DNA of 62,049 bases, from contig JALLOG010000004.1 of the NCBI GenBank assembly GCA_027717645.1, positions 1 to 62,049 of the forward strand, given 5' to 3'. The notes beneath the pieces were generated by a model. That model worked only from the letters and a program-made list of their open reading frames with translations. It made no database searches and was not told where the DNA came from. A program made the translations under genes and the position numbers. This stretch comes from Desulfobacterota bacterium AH_259_B03_O07 (GTDB taxonomy: Bacteria; Desulfobacterota_D; UBA1144; Nemesobacterales; CSP1-2). This document shows positions 52,365-62,049 of this stretch, piece by piece (position 1 is the stretch's first letter; each line of letters begins with the position of its first letter).

Positions 52365-55067
52365 CTAAATCTCGCTCAACTTCTGTAACACTTCCTCCAA
52401 CTTCTGCCTTTTAACAGAAAGTTCCTCGAATTTCTCTTTTTCCTTCTCAACAATATCCCCTGGTGCGCGCTCAAGAAAGTTTGAGTTCGAAAGTTTTTTC
52501 TCTGAATGCTGTATATCTTTTACCACCCTTTCAATCTCTTTTTTTAATCTAGCCACCTCTTTTTCAACATCGATTAACCCCTCAACAGGCAAGTAAATCT
52601 CGAGCCCTTCCATAACATAAGCTACAGCTTTGTCTGGCTTCTGTTCTTTGAACTCGATCGAGGACACTCCGGCCAGAGGAACTATAAATTCCTTATTGCT
52701 TTCAATCGTTTCAAGCATTCGATTACTCTCAGGAAGAGCAATAATCCCAACTTTGTCAGAAGGATGTACCCCGACCACAGCCCTCAAATTCCTAATGGCA
52801 ACCACTATTTCTTTCATGAAATCAATTTCATCATGAGCATCTTTAAATGTCTCATTGATATTAAATGCAGGATAGGCACTCGTCATAATGCTTTCCGTCA
52901 ATTCTCCATCAGGAGTCCTCAAGCTAACACCATAACTTCGGATTATCCGAAATATTTCTTCGGTAATAAACGGTGCAACCGGATGAAGTGCCTGTATAGC
53001 AGAAAGAACTATCTTTACAAGCACTGATTGCGTACGTTGTCTATCTTTTTGATTCTTACCGTATAGGATAGGCTTTACATATTCTATATACCAGTCAGTA
53101 AAGTCTCCCCATATAAATTGGTAAGTGCTGCGTGCAACTTTATCAAACTCGTAATTATCAAATGCGATTTCAACTTCTTTCAAGACATTATTTAGCTTGG
53201 TTAGAATCCACTTGTCGTACCTTGATAGGCTAGTTGCGTTACATTTATAATTTGGATCATAGCCATTAAGATTCATGACAATGAATCTGAAAGCATTCCA
53301 AATCTTATTCATAAAATTCCTGTAACCTTGAATAATAGGGATAGATAACTTTATATCTCTTCCCTGTGTAGCTAGTGCCGTAAGACTAAACCTTAAAGCA
53401 TCTGCACCATATTGATCGATAATCTCTATCGGATCTATAACATTTCCTTTCGTTTTACTCATCTTTTGACCCTTCTCATCCCTGATAAGGCCATGTATAT
53501 AAACTTCCCGAAATGGCACGTCTCCTGTAAATTTGAGTCCCATCATTATCATTCTGGCTACCCAAAAAAAAATAATGTCAAATCCTGTAACAAGCACCGT
53601 AGTGGGATAAAAGACCCTAAGTTCTTCATTTGTTTTAGGCCAGCCGAACGTCGAGAACGGCCACAGGGCTGACGAAAACCAAGTGTCAAGCACATCGGGG
53701 TCTCTGGTTAGATCAACATCCTTGCCATAAAACCGTTCGGATACTGATTTTGCCTCATTCTCAGTTAACTCAACAAAAACCTGCCCATCTGGGCCATGCC
53801 AAGCCGGAATTTGATGACCCCACCAGATTTGCCTAGATATACACCAGGGCTGTATGTTTCTCATCCACTCAAAATAGGTATTCTCCCAGTACTTGGGATG
53901 AAATTTTATTCTTCCATCTTCAACAGCCTTTATCGCCTCCTCGGCCAATATCTTTGCATCAACATACCACTGATCAGTAAGCCAAGGCTCTAAAATCTCA
54001 CCCGATCGATCACCATGGGGAACCGTATGTACCGTATCCTCAGTCATGTCCAGCAATCCCAATGATTTCATATCTTCTATGATCAGATTTCTAGACTCAA
54101 ACCTATCAACCCCAGCATACTTTTTCGGTACGTTCTCATTGAGGTTTCCATGGGCATCGAAGATGTTTATCATATCGAGATCATGACGACGACCCACCTC
54201 AAAATCATTAAAGTCATGTGCCGGTGTAATCTTAACAGCACCGCTACCCTTAGTTGGATCGCTATAGGTATCTGCTATGATTGGTATGCGACGCCCCACA
54301 AGAGGAAGAATCGCAAATTTACCCTCTAATTGAGTGTAGCGTGAGTCATCTGGGTGAACTGCGACAGCCGTATCTCCCAACATAGTCTCTGGTCTCGTCG
54401 TAGCAACCGTTACATACTTGTTTTTTTCACCTTCAACTGGGTATTTTAAATGCCAGAGATGTCCTTTAACTTCACGTTGCTCGACCTCGAGGTCTGAAAC
54501 TGCCGTACAAAGTCTCGGATCCCAGTTGACCAATCTCTTATCACGATATATGAGCCCTTGTTTAAATAAATCTACGAAAACCTTTCTAACTGCAAACGAA
54601 AGCCCTTCATCCATAGTAAATCGCTCTCTACCCCAATCCGGCATTGCACCTAGGCGTCGCAATTGACGGGTAATGGTATCTCCGGATTCAGACTTCCATT
54701 GCCATACTCGATCTATAAATTTATTTCTACCCAAATCATTTTTACTTATCCCTTCGATTTCTAATTCGCGTTCAACCATCAACTGAGTAGCTATGCCGGC
54801 ATGATCAGTACCAGGCATCCAAAGCACTTCATAACCCCTCATCCTTTTGTAACGAATTAATATATCCTGAAGGATGTTATTCAAAGCATGTCCTATGTGA
54901 AGAGAACCAGTTACATTAGGAGGTGGAATTACAATGGAATATGCCGTTTTTCCAGATTCGGTCGTTGCTGTAAAATATCCGCTGTCAATCCAGAATTTAT
55001 ACCATTTCTCTTCTACATCTCTGGGATTATAGGTTTTATCTATACCAATCTTATTATTTTCTTCCAT
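52365..55067 (-). CDS. valS: Valyl-tRNA synthetase
   Basis: The 900-residue class I synthetase has PPPNVTGSLHIGHALNN (HIGH at residues 57-60), WMPGTDHAGIATQ and the editing domain ATTRPETMLGDTAVAVHP. The KMSKS-type motif is GQKMSKTKGNVIDP, and the C-terminal coiled-coil arm is KEVARLKKEIERVVKDIQHS. All hallmarks of ValS rather than IleS or LeuS are present and the length is normal. It is followed by repeat DNA and preceded by the rpoC terminator. Confidence 0.93.
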   Translation of the reverse strand: MEENNKIGIDKTYNPRDVEEKWYKFWIDSGYFTATTESGKTAYSIVIPPPNVTGSLHIGHALNNILQDILIRYKRMRGYEVLWMPGTDHAGIATQLMVERELEIEGISKNDLGRNKFIDRVWQWKSESGDTITRQLRRLGAMPDWGRERFTMDEGLSFAVRKVFVDLFKQGLIYRDKRLVNWDPRLCTAVSDLEVEQREVKGHLWHLKYPVEGEKNKYVTVATTRPETMLGDTAVAVHPDDSRYTQLEGKFAILPLVGRRIPIIADTYSDPTKGSGAVKITPAHDFNDFEVGRRHDLDMINIFDAHGNLNENVPKKYAGVDRFESRNLIIEDMKSLGLLDMTEDTVHTVPHGDRSGEILEPWLTDQWYVDAKILAEEAIKAVEDGRIKFHPKYWENTYFEWMRNIQPWCISRQIWWGHQIPAWHGPDGQVFVELTENEAKSVSERFYGKDVDLTRDPDVLDTWFSSALWPFSTFGWPKTNEELRVFYPTTVLVTGFDIIFFWVARMIMMGLKFTGDVPFREVYIHGLIRDEKGQKMSKTKGNVIDPIEIIDQYGADALRFSLTALATQGRDIKLSIPIIQGYRNFMNKIWNAFRFIVMNLNGYDPNYKCNATSLSRYDKWILTKLNNVLKEVEIAFDNYEFDKVARSTYQFIWGDFTDWYIEYVKPILYGKNQKDRQRTQSVLVKIVLSAIQALHPVAPFITEEIFRIIRSYGVSLRTPDGELTESIMTSAYPAFNINETFKDAHDEIDFMKEIVVAIRNLRAVVGVHPSDKVGIIALPESNRMLETIESNKEFIVPLAGVSSIEFKEQKPDKAVAYVMEGLEIYLPVEGLIDVEKEVARLKKEIERVVKDIQHSEKKLSNSNFLERAPGDIVEKEKEKFEELSVKRQKLEEVLQKLSEI

Positions 55068-55088
55068 TCTAATAAAATATGGGAATCA

Positions 55089-55127
55089 TAAAAAAGGATT
55101 AGTGGAGACTGAGACTCCACCAATCCT
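55089..55127 (-). terminator. Factor-independent terminator of the rpoBC operon
   Basis: On the minus strand AGGATTGGTGGAG pairs with CTCCACTAATCCT (13 pairs, one G-T) over a seven-base loop and is followed by six Ts. It lies 18 bases after the rpoC stop codon and 22 bases before valS, so it separates the two units. Confidence 0.85.
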
Positions 55128-55144
55128 ATGATTTATGGAAGGAT

Positions 55145-58100
55145 TTAGTTTACTTCCTTTTCGTCTACAACGGGGATTGGAACAGGAATTTCAGGAACAG
55201 GAACCTCTACATCAATTTTGCTGTATATAGGAAGTCCAGTGCCTGCTGGTATTAATCTACCCATAATTACATTTTCTTTCAGACCTCTCAATTGATCCTC
55301 TTTCCCTTCACAGGCAGCCTCTGTAAGCACTCTTGTTGTCTCCTGGAAAGATGCTGCGGAAAGCCAACTACTGGTGCTTAAAGAAGCCCTCGTAATTCCC
55401 AGCAGTAGCGGTTCTGCAGAAGAAGGTTTCCCATCCTGAGAAATTACCCTTTCATTTTCATCAAAGAACTCTTGCTTTGAAACTGCTTCACCCATCAAGA
55501 ATGATGTATCCCCAGGATCCTTTATTCTTACGCGCTTTAACATTTGCCTCACTATCGCCTCGATATGTTTATCGTTTATTTTAACACCTTGCAGCCTATA
55601 GACATCTTGTATTTCATCGACTAAGTATCTTGCTAGCGCCATCTCACCACGAATCCTCAGAATATCATGAGGATTTATCGCACCATCAGCCAATTGATCA
55701 CCAGAAGATACTCTTTCGCCATCTCTTACAAGCACATGTTTTCCTCTTGGAAGAAGGTATTCCTTGGGCTCCCCAACATCTGGTTTGACAATTATTCTCC
55801 TCTTCCCTTTAACATCCTCTCCGTATGAAGCAACTCCGTCAATCTCACTGACAATTGCTGGATCTTTAGGAATACGGGCCTCAAAAAGTTCGGCAACCCT
55901 TGGCAGACCTCCGGTGATATCTTTAGTTTTAGCAGTTGCTCTTGGTATCTTTGCCAAGATATCACCTGCATGGATCGCATCACCTTCGCTTTTTCCGATA
56001 ATAGCACCAATTGGAACCAAATATCGAATATGCTTACCCGCGCGGTTCGTAACGACTAAGGCTGGGTGTAAATCCGGATTCTTGGATTCAATCACTACTT
56101 TTTTATAAATTCCAGTGACTTCATCTACTTGCTCTTTTAGAGATATTCCCTCTTCTAGATCTTGGAAGCTTACTTTACCGGCAATTTCAGAAATAAAAGG
56201 CGTAGTGTATGGATCCCACTCGGCTAATGGTGCTCCCTCTTTTATCTTTTGTTCCTCCTCAACCCCTAATCTCGCACCAAGTACCAGTGGGTATCTTTCG
56301 CGCTCATATCCCTTTTCATCCACAACAACTAATATTCCCGTTCGATTAATGACTACCAGCTTTCCTTCATTCGTTTTAACTGATCTTACTCCAATAAGCT
56401 TTACCACACCCTCATGTTGACTCTCGAGTGTACTCTCCGCTGCTCTCTGGCTTGCAGCTCCACCTATATGAAAGGTTCTCATGGTAAGCTGAGTGCCCGG
56501 CTCGCCGATTGATTGAGCAGCAACTATTCCAACTGCTTCTCCAATATTTGCGAGCTTACCCGCTGAAAGATTTCTTCCATAGCACAAGATACATACACCG
56601 TGTCGAGCCTCGCACGTAAGAACCGATCTAATTTTAACCTCTGTTATGCTACCTGCTTCATCAATTCTGCTTGCAAGTTGCTCATTAATCTCCTCATTTG
56701 AGTTAATTATAATGTCCCCTGTAACAGGATCTCGTATATCTTCAACCGCAACACGACCTAAAATCCTATCGCTTACCCTATCAATGATCTCCCCACCCTC
56801 AATTAGATCACCAACCGTTATACCATCATTTGTACCGCAATCATACTCGGTTACCATCACCTCTTGAGCGGCATCAATCAATCTCCTAGTTAAATAGCCT
56901 GCATTTGCAGTCTTTAAAGCAGTATCAGCGAGACCCTTTCTAGCACCATGGGTAGAGATGAAGTATTGGATTACAGTCAGGCCCTCTCTAAAGTTTGAAG
57001 TGATGGGGGTCTCAATGATCTCTCCTGATGGCTTGGCCATTAGTCCTCTCATACCAGCAAGCTGTCGAACCTGTGTCTGGCTCCCCCTTGCACCCGAATC
57101 GATCATCATATAGATTGGGTTGTAACTCGGGACTTTTGTTTTCTTATTCTTACCGTCCTTCGTAATCTCGAGGGATAAATTATCCATCATTTCCTGAGCA
57201 ACTTCATCACTAGTCTTAGCCCAAATATCTATCACTTTGTTATATCTCTCACCATCAGTAATTAAACCTTGAGAATATTGGTTTTGTACTTTTTCAACCT
57301 CCCCATAGGCCTTATCAAGAAGTTGCTTTTTCTTATCCGGAATCTTCATATCATCAATTGAAATGGAAATACCTGCCTTAGTCGAATATTGAAAACCTAG
57401 AGTTCGGAGGCGATCTGCTAAAAGAACGGTACTCTTTCCTCCCGCAATTCTAAAACATCCGTCGATCAATTCCTCAATAGCGCGTTTAGTCATTACCTTG
57501 TTAACGAGATCAAATGGAATTTCCCTGGGCATCACCTCATATAGTAAAACCCTGCCGGCCGTGGTTTCATACATCCTCTCATTTATTCTTACAGATATTC
57601 TCGCATGGAGTCCAATCGCACCCGAATCATATGCCATTCTAACCTCTTCTATGCATGAAAACACCTTTCCTTCACCCTTGTCATGCATCATCTCTCTCGT
57701 CATATAATACACGCCGAGAACAATATCCTGCGTAGGAAGTATGATTGGTTTACCGTGTGCAGGAGAAAGAATGTTATTGGTTGACATGACAAGCGTCCTA
57801 CATTCTGTCTGAGCCTCAAGTGAAAGTGGGACATGAACAGCCATCTGATCGCCGTCAAAGTCAGCATTATATGCCGGACATACAAGGGGATGAATCTGTA
57901 TGGCTAGATCCTCAATAAGGATCGGCTCGAAAGCCTGAATACTCAAGCGATGAAGAGTTGGAGCTCGGTTGAGGAGAATCGGGTGCTCTTTTATAACTTC
58001 GTCAAGTGCATCCCAAACAATAGGCGCTTCCTGTTCAACTAGCTTTTTTGAAATCTTTATTGTTGAGGCAGCGGCCCACTTTTCAAGTTTCTGATATATA

Positions 58101-59236
58101 AAAGGTCTAAATAGCTCTACAGCCATTTGCTTGGGCAAACCACATTGATGTAGCTTGAGCTCTGGCCCAATCGTAATGACAGAACGCCCGGAATAATCTA
58201 CTCTTTTTCCCAACAAGTTCTGCCTGAACCTTCCCTGCTTCCCCTTTATTATGTCACTAAGGCTTTTAAGTGGACGATGGTTATGACCTAAAACAGGTCT
58301 TCCTCTTCGCCCATTTTCAAATAATGCATCCACAGATTCTTGAAGCATTCTTTTCTCATTTCGGACAATAATGTCAGGCGCACCGAGCTCAAGTAGCTTT
58401 TTCAGACGATTATTTCTATTTATCACACGCCTGTATAGATCATTCAGATCAGAAGTAGCAAACCTACCGCCATCAAGCGGAACAAGTGGTCGCAAATCTG
58501 GAGGCAATATAGGAATCCTTGTGAGAATCATCCACTCAGGACGATTTTTAGATTGTCTGAATGCCTCGACAATTCTTTGTCTCTTTGCGATTCTGGCTCT
58601 CTTTATCAGAGAAGTTACCGTAATCAATTCTTGCTTTAACAGTTCAGAAAGTTCAACGAGATCAATCTTCTTGAGCATCTCTCTGATAGTTTCGGCACCC
58701 ATTCCAACCTTGAAACTAGGCCCATATTCTTCTAACATTCTTCTATGCCCGTCTTCACTAAGAATCTCTCCAAATTTAAGTGGTGTCCCTCCGGGGTCAA
58801 GCACCACATACGCTTCATAATAGAGGACCTTTTCCAACTCTTTCAGGGTCATGTCCAGAAGCATTCCGATTCTACTCGGTATGCTTCTAAGGAACCATAT
58901 ATGTGCAACAGGAGATGATAGTTCTATATGCCCCATTCTTTCACGCCTAACCTTGGTCGAAATCACTTCGACTCCACATTTCTCACACGTATGTCCCCTG
59001 TGCTTTAACCTCTTGTATTTTCCGCAAAGACATTCATAGTCTTTTACGGGACCAAAGATCTTCGCACAAAAAAGCCCAGTTCTTTCCGGTTTGAATGTCC
59101 TATAATTGATGGTCTCGGGCTTTCTGACCTCACCGGAAGACCATGCCTTAATTTTTTCAGGTGAGGCAATTGAAATCTTTACTGCTTTATATTCAGAAGG
59201 GTTTTTTGGTTTCTCAAATAGGTTGTCAATATCCAT
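55145..59236 (-). CDS. rpoC: RNA polymerase subunit beta'
   Basis: The 1363-residue protein has an N-terminal zinc finger ([20 protein letters not shown]), the active-site motif [17 protein letters not shown] with three magnesium-binding Asp residues, and the second zinc site [13 protein letters not shown]. The bridge and trigger regions follow ([20 protein letters not shown], then [19 protein letters not shown]). The length fits proteobacterial-type beta'. GAGG precedes the ATG. It lies 25 bases after rpoB. Confidence 0.95.
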   Translation of the reverse strand: MDIDNLFEKPKNPSEYKAVKISIASPEKIKAWSSGEVRKPETINYRTFKPERTGLFCAKIFGPVKDYECLCGKYKRLKHRGHTCEKCGVEVISTKVRRERMGHIELSSPVAHIWFLRSIPSRIGMLLDMTLKELEKVLYYEAYVVLDPGGTPLKFGEILSEDGHRRMLEEYGPSFKVGMGAETIREMLKKIDLVELSELLKQELITVTSLIKRARIAKRQRIVEAFRQSKNRPEWMILTRIPILPPDLRPLVPLDGGRFATSDLNDLYRRVINRNNRLKKLLELGAPDIIVRNEKRMLQESVDALFENGRRGRPVLGHNHRPLKSLSDIIKGKQGRFRQNLLGKRVDYSGRSVITIGPELKLHQCGLPKQMAVELFRPFIYQKLEKWAAASTIKISKKLVEQEAPIVWDALDEVIKEHPILLNRAPTLHRLSIQAFEPILIEDLAIQIHPLVCPAYNADFDGDQMAVHVPLSLEAQTECRTLVMSTNNILSPAHGKPIILPTQDIVLGVYYMTREMMHDKGEGKVFSCIEEVRMAYDSGAIGLHARISVRINERMYETTAGRVLLYEVMPREIPFDLVNKVMTKRAIEELIDGCFRIAGGKSTVLLADRLRTLGFQYSTKAGISISIDDMKIPDKKKQLLDKAYGEVEKVQNQYSQGLITDGERYNKVIDIWAKTSDEVAQEMMDNLSLEITKDGKNKKTKVPSYNPIYMMIDSGARGSQTQVRQLAGMRGLMAKPSGEIIETPITSNFREGLTVIQYFISTHGARKGLADTALKTANAGYLTRRLIDAAQEVMVTEYDCGTNDGITVGDLIEGGEIIDRVSDRILGRVAVEDIRDPVTGDIIINSNEEINEQLASRIDEAGSITEVKIRSVLTCEARHGVCILCYGRNLSAGKLANIGEAVGIVAAQSIGEPGTQLTMRTFHIGGAASQRAAESTLESQHEGVVKLIGVRSVKTNEGKLVVINRTGILVVVDEKGYERERYPLVLGARLGVEEEQKIKEGAPLAEWDPYTTPFISEIAGKVSFQDLEEGISLKEQVDEVTGIYKKVVIESKNPDLHPALVVTNRAGKHIRYLVPIGAIIGKSEGDAIHAGDILAKIPRATAKTKDITGGLPRVAELFEARIPKDPAIVSEIDGVASYGEDVKGKRRIIVKPDVGEPKEYLLPRGKHVLVRDGERVSSGDQLADGAINPHDILRIRGEMALARYLVDEIQDVYRLQGVKINDKHIEAIVRQMLKRVRIKDPGDTSFLMGEAVSKQEFFDENERVISQDGKPSSAEPLLLGITRASLSTSSWLSAASFQETTRVLTEAACEGKEDQLRGLKENVIMGRLIPAGTGLPIYSKIDVEVPVPEIPVPIPVVDEKEVN

Positions 59237-59261
59237 TTATTTCCTACCTCCCCTAATAATT

Positions 59262-62049
59262 TTAAATGTTCTGTTTATTTTCATTATTTTCTTCCATAAG
59301 CTCTATGTCTAAAGAGAGGGCTTGGAGTTCCTTTTGCAAAACCTTAAATGATTCGGGCAATCCGGGCTCAAACTTCTTATCGCCCTTTGCAATAGAATCA
59401 AAAATTCTGGTCCTCCCAATAACATCATCTGATTTCACTGTAAGAAATTCCTGAAGAGTATAAGACGCTCCATATGCTTCAAGTGCCCAAACTTCCATTT
59501 CACCAAGCCTTTGTCCGCCGAAATGGGCTTTCCCACCAAGTGGCTGCTGGGTAACAAGAGAATAAGGTCCGATCGCCCTTGCATGAATCTTCTCCTCTAC
59601 AAGATGATGGAGTTTCAGCATGTACATAACTCCAATCGAAATCCTCTGGTCAAATGGCTCACCAGTGAATCCATCAAAGAGAATCGTTTTTCCATCCTCC
59701 GGAAGTTCAGCATCTCTTAACATTTCTTTTATTTCATCCTCAGTTGCACCGTCAAAGACTGGTGATTCAACGGGTATGCCATCACGTAATCTCTTAACTA
59801 GTTCCAATAATTCCTCATCATCCAGGTCGTCAATAAATTTTTTCATTGGTCTCGAATCATAGATTTCTTGAATTCCTTTTCTTAGGTTTGAAGAACTGTA
59901 CCCATTTTCAACATACTCGTTTATCTTCTCACCTAGCTCTTTTGCGGCCCATCCGAGATGCGTTTCGAGTATCTGCCCAACATTCATCCTCGAAGGAACT
60001 CCCAGTGGATTTAAGACCATGTCAACTGGTGTTCCATCTTGAAGGTATGGCATATCCTCTTGTCTTAGAATCTTGGAAATTACACCCTTATTCCCATGCC
60101 TACCAGCCATTTTGTCTCCTACTTGTAGCTTTCTCTTTACAGCAACATAGACTTTTACAACCTTTAAAACACCGGGTGGAAGTTCATCCGGACGAACTAG
60201 TTTAGAAATCCTTTGATCATAAATCATCTTTACCAAATCAATCTGTTCGAGGGTTTTCTCTATTAAGTTCTTAATCTCTAGCTCTATTGCCCCACCCCTT
60301 TCCACATTGATGTCGGCTGTTTTCTCAAGAGGTATTTTTTCATTGTCAAACACGTGCTCGGTAATTTTATCGCCTTTTTTTATCACTGTCTTTCTATTAA
60401 CTATCAACCTAGAGGAAGCGACCTCGCCCACAAGGAGTGACTTAATTCTTTGAAAGGCGTCTTCTTTGAGAATTCTGAACTCATCGTCTTTGTCTTGCTT
60501 CAGCTTGGTAATCTCAAAGTCCTCTATGCTTTTTGCTCTTTCATCTTTATCCACTATTCTTGAAAGTAGCATCTTTACATCGATTACGGTTCCAGTTACG
60601 CCAGGTGAAGCCCTGAGAGAAGTATCTTTTACATCTCCAGCCTTGTCACCAAAAATAGCCCTTAAAAGCCTCTCTTCAGGAGAAAGCTGTGTCTCACCTT
60701 TTGGTGAAATCTTCCCAACGAGGATGTCTCCAGGCTTTACTTCCGCTCCAATTCTTATTATTCCGCTCTCATCTAAATTCCCAAGCGCTTCATCACCCGC
60801 ATTCGGTATATCCCTTGTAATTTCTTCTCTTCCAAGTTTTGTTTCACGAGATATACATTCAAATTCCTCAATATGTATAGAAGTGAATTTATCCTCCTTT
60901 ACTAGCCTTTCGCTGATGAGGATTGCATCCTCGAAGTTGTAGCCTCCCCAAGGCATGAATGCTACAAGGACATTCTGTCCAAGTGCAAGCTCGCCGTAAT
61001 TCGTTGAGGGACCGTCGGCAATCACACTTCCTTTGATTACATGGTCACCCTTTTTCACAATCTGCCTTTGATCCCAACAAGTGTTTTGATTGGATTTCTG
61101 AAACTTGATTAAATTATATATATCGACCCCGCCCTGATCACTTTTGTTGCTAGTAGCCCTGACAACTATTCTCGCCGCATCTACGTATTCTACAATTCCG
61201 TCTCTCCTAGCAATAACGGTAACTCCAGAGTCTTTGGCAACCGTGCTTTCAAAGCCCGTTCCAACTAGGGGGGAAGCCGTTCGAAGGAGTGGCACTGCCT
61301 GTCTTTGCATATTTGATCCCATAAGCGCACGATTTGCATCATCATGTTCGAGAAAAGGAATCAATGAAGCCGAGACAGATACCAGCTGTGTGGGAGACAC
61401 ATCCATCAACTGAACTCTATCCCTCTCAATCATCATAAACTCTCCCTTATGACGAACAGAAACAATGTCAGATTTCAGACGCCCTACTTCATCCAATAAC
61501 GCGTTAGCCTGAGCTATTATGAATTTCTCTTCTTCAAGGGCATTCAAGTAGACTATTTGATTTGTGACCTTGCCGTTTTTTAACGTCCTGTAAGGAGTTT
61601 GTAGAAAACCAAATTCGTTGATTTTAGCATAAGTACCAAGGCTAGATATCAGTCCGATATTCGGCCCCTCGGGAGTCTCAATTGGGCATATCCTGCCATA
61701 ATGGGATGAATGTACATCTCGAACTTCAAATCCGGCCCTTTCTCGAGTTAGTCCACCTGGTCCAAGGGCACTCAGTCTCCTCTTGTGTGTAATCTCGGAG
61801 AGTGGATTTGTCTGATCCATAAATTGAGATAACTGACCAGTAGCAAAGAATTCTTTAACAACTGAAATAACCGTTTTTGGAATTAGTAGCTCACTGGGCA
61901 TCAGATTTTCAACAGTTTGATAACCCATTTTTTCCCTAACCGATCTTCCTAATCTTTCGAGCCCGGCAGAAAAACGATCCTGAATTAATTCTCCAACAGT
62001 ACCTACACTAAAGAAAGAAGATATATTGGAAACAGTCAAGTACCTTATC
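59262..62049 (-). CDS. rpoB: RNA polymerase subunit beta, C-terminal portion (cut by window edge)
   Basis: About 928 residues of the frame are inside the window and no true start is seen; the frame is open to the edge. The rifampicin-binding region is wild type in key positions ([29 protein letters not shown]), so sensitivity is predicted. [54 protein letters not shown] and the C-terminal [20 protein letters not shown] are all present. Just at the edge the almost invariant DDIDHLGNRR block that should precede SVGEL is missing; the frame reads [19 protein letters not shown]. Confidence 0.93.
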   Translation of the reverse strand, partial: IRYLTVSNISSFFSVGTVGELIQDRFSAGLERLGRSVREKMGYQTVENLMPSELLIPKTVISVVKEFFATGQLSQFMDQTNPLSEITHKRRLSALGPGGLTRERAGFEVRDVHSSHYGRICPIETPEGPNIGLISSLGTYAKINEFGFLQTPYRTLKNGKVTNQIVYLNALEEEKFIIAQANALLDEVGRLKSDIVSVRHKGEFMMIERDRVQLMDVSPTQLVSVSASLIPFLEHDDANRALMGSNMQRQAVPLLRTASPLVGTGFESTVAKDSGVTVIARRDGIVEYVDAARIVVRATSNKSDQGGVDIYNLIKFQKSNQNTCWDQRQIVKKGDHVIKGSVIADGPSTNYGELALGQNVLVAFMPWGGYNFEDAILISERLVKEDKFTSIHIEEFECISRETKLGREEITRDIPNAGDEALGNLDESGIIRIGAEVKPGDILVGKISPKGETQLSPEERLLRAIFGDKAGDVKDTSLRASPGVTGTVIDVKMLLSRIVDKDERAKSIEDFEITKLKQDKDDEFRILKEDAFQRIKSLLVGEVASSRLIVNRKTVIKKGDKITEHVFDNEKIPLEKTADINVERGGAIELEIKNLIEKTLEQIDLVKMIYDQRISKLVRPDELPPGVLKVVKVYVAVKRKLQVGDKMAGRHGNKGVISKILRQEDMPYLQDGTPVDMVLNPLGVPSRMNVGQILETHLGWAAKELGEKINEYVENGYSSSNLRKGIQEIYDSRPMKKFIDDLDDEELLELVKRLRDGIPVESPVFDGATEDEIKEMLRDAELPEDGKTILFDGFTGEPFDQRISIGVMYMLKLHHLVEEKIHARAIGPYSLVTQQPLGGKAHFGGQRLGEMEVWALEAYGASYTLQEFLTVKSDDVIGRTRIFDSIAKGDKKFEPGLPESFKVLQKELQALSLDIELMEENNENKQNI

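Noticed and set aside
58371-58820. 149-codon plus-strand frame opposite rpoC, and the similar 158-codon frame at 60466-60942 opposite rpoB
   Set aside because: Both are Ser-rich antisense shadows of strongly supported genes.
61990-62049. Intein junction in rpoB at the window edge
   Set aside because: There is no HN dipeptide followed by Ser, Thr or Cys at a splice point, and no intein blocks are visible; a deletion or assembly error fits better.
1-62049. CRISPR arrays, rRNA operons, prophage structural genes
   Set aside because: No regularly spaced direct repeats, rRNA-like blocks or phage structural proteins were seen anywhere in the window.

Overview
The window is AT-rich chromosomal DNA from a diderm (Gram-negative type) bacterium. 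It encodes a TolC-type outer-membrane protein with an RND efflux pump, several lipoproteins, cytochrome c maturation proteins, and an adjacent rpoB-rpoC pair of the proteobacterial/deltaproteobacterial style. I would place it tentatively near the former Deltaproteobacteria (Desulfobacterota or Dadabacteria-like). This rests on protein style only and is not secure.

Layout. 1-7.7 kb is an eroded accessory region. It holds small exported Cys-rich proteins, a TPR protein, a peptidase M64 gene that runs into a truncated GlcG/HbpS-like gene, an LCAT-like lipase plus lipoprotein, a degraded group II intron, a secreted-protein gene split by a stop codon, a Yip1-like membrane protein and an intact GlcG/HbpS-like protein. 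7.8-13.6 kb carries a FetAB-type ABC exporter, an M20 peptidase with a poly-G frameshift, a CbiX-type chelatase and two HAD phosphatases. 14-20.2 kb starts with a dead ArsR-family regulator, followed by a PqqD/radical-SAM/SPASM protein fused to an ArsM-like methyltransferase, a TIGR04282-type glycosyltransferase, a PiT phosphate transporter, a TlpA-like thioredoxin and CcdA. 20.4-26 kb has FmdB, malic enzyme, a His-rich exported protein, a HAD phosphatase and a fused OtsA-OtsB. 26-34 kb is a CusCBA-type metal efflux operon with a membrane-anchored cytochrome c, followed by chimeric gene debris.

34,888-37,361 is a complete mobile element with perfect 23-bp terminal inverted repeats and an 8-bp target duplication. 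Besides an ISL3-like transposase it contains a coiled-coil/HARE-HTH protein, two tRNA-like sequences, two strong hairpins and two consensus sigma70-type promoters, all on the minus strand. One promoter would start transcription almost exactly at the first base of a tRNA-like cloverleaf upstream of the transposase. I regard this as the most novel object in the window.

37.4-47.8 kb holds a second TlpA/CcmG-like protein with CcmH, a TVP38 membrane protein, a TIGR04283-type glycosyltransferase, an ECF sigma/anti-sigma pair, a chelatase-like AAA+/VWA pair, a metallophosphoesterase and the tRNA-modification genes mtaB and mnmA. 48.3-62 kb is housekeeping: purL-purF, valS, rpoC and the C-terminal part of rpoB.

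Dispersed repeats fill most long intergenic gaps. Five copies of a small terminal-inverted-repeat element occur. In two of them the core is inverted relative to flanking palindromes that keep the same orientation. A second repeat family, beginning CATTGCGAGG, is present at four sites. Several genes (M64/HbpS, arsR, the split secreted protein, the M20 peptidase, the 33.5-kb chimera and the intron) are broken, so the accessory parts of the region are under active rearrangement and decay.
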